From Solirubrobacterales bacterium (GTDB taxonomy: Bacteria > Actinomycetota > Thermoleophilia > Solirubrobacterales > Solirubrobacteraceae): DNA of 5,099 nucleotides. Positions 5,097 to 5,099 of the stretch are shown here, in pieces. Every line of letters starts with the position of its first letter. Within the stretch, counting starts at the first letter, position 1. Made by a program: the position numbers and the translations under genes. Below the pieces are notes generated by a model. The model was not told where the DNA came from. It did no database searches and saw only the letters and a list, made by a program, of their open reading frames with translations. The stretch lies in the NCBI GenBank assembly GCA_025963955.1, contig JAOPZU010000364.1:1-5099 (forward strand). Reading direction: 5' to 3'.

Positions 5097-5099
5097 TTC

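Noticed and set aside
5033..5099. Start of a new gene or AbiEii-type toxin after the AbiEi-like gene
   Set aside because: GAGGAG and ATG are well spaced, but only 22 residues are visible and they are Gly/Arg/Ala-rich, unlike any toxin start I know.

Overview
The window is very GC-rich DNA with strong G/C preference at third codon positions. It carries a housekeeping lon gene, an Rpf-like cell-wall lytic enzyme behind a cyclic di-AMP riboswitch, and a fragment of an AbiEi-type protein. This combination points to a high-GC actinobacterium. A Thermoleophilia/Solirubrobacterales-like lineage is my inference from protein style only and is not demonstrated. No tRNA, rRNA, CRISPR array or complete mobile element was seen.

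Layout. Positions 1-219 (+) hold the C-terminal end of a gene that starts before the window. Its Pro/Thr/Ala/Ser-rich tail carries a repeated Glu-Phe motif. It overlaps, by a GTGA start/stop junction, an unrecognised helical protein of 177 residues (216-749, +). A region of about 370 bases follows. It contains a probable small basic one-helix membrane protein on the minus strand (795-977) and tandem hairpins that probably end lon transcription (1074-1115). The complete ATP-dependent protease Lon occupies 1121-3448 on the minus strand. It has a well-formed extended -10 promoter at 3491-3518.

From about 3519 the strand switches. A non-coding leader leads into a cyclic di-AMP (ydaO/yuaA) aptamer at about 3690-3823. 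The Rpf-like transglycosylase with a peptidoglycan-binding domain starts 19 bases after the aptamer (3842-4552, +) and is followed by a strong hairpin (4567-4604). Next comes a 117-residue protein (4652-5005, +) that looks like only the C-terminal half of an AbiEi-type antitoxin. The last 94 bases hold no supported gene.

How it fits together. The clearest functional unit is riboswitch plus muralytic enzyme: cyclic di-AMP, a signal of turgor and potassium homeostasis, would control synthesis of a secreted cell-wall enzyme. Lon is transcribed divergently from this unit and is quality-control housekeeping. The 1-749 gene pair is a separate, translationally coupled unit of unknown function. The AbiEi-like remnant looks like accessory-gene debris. 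I did not find a convincing wholly new system. The best candidates for new biology are the Glu-Phe repeat tail with its coupled unknown partner, and the short AbiEi-like protein.
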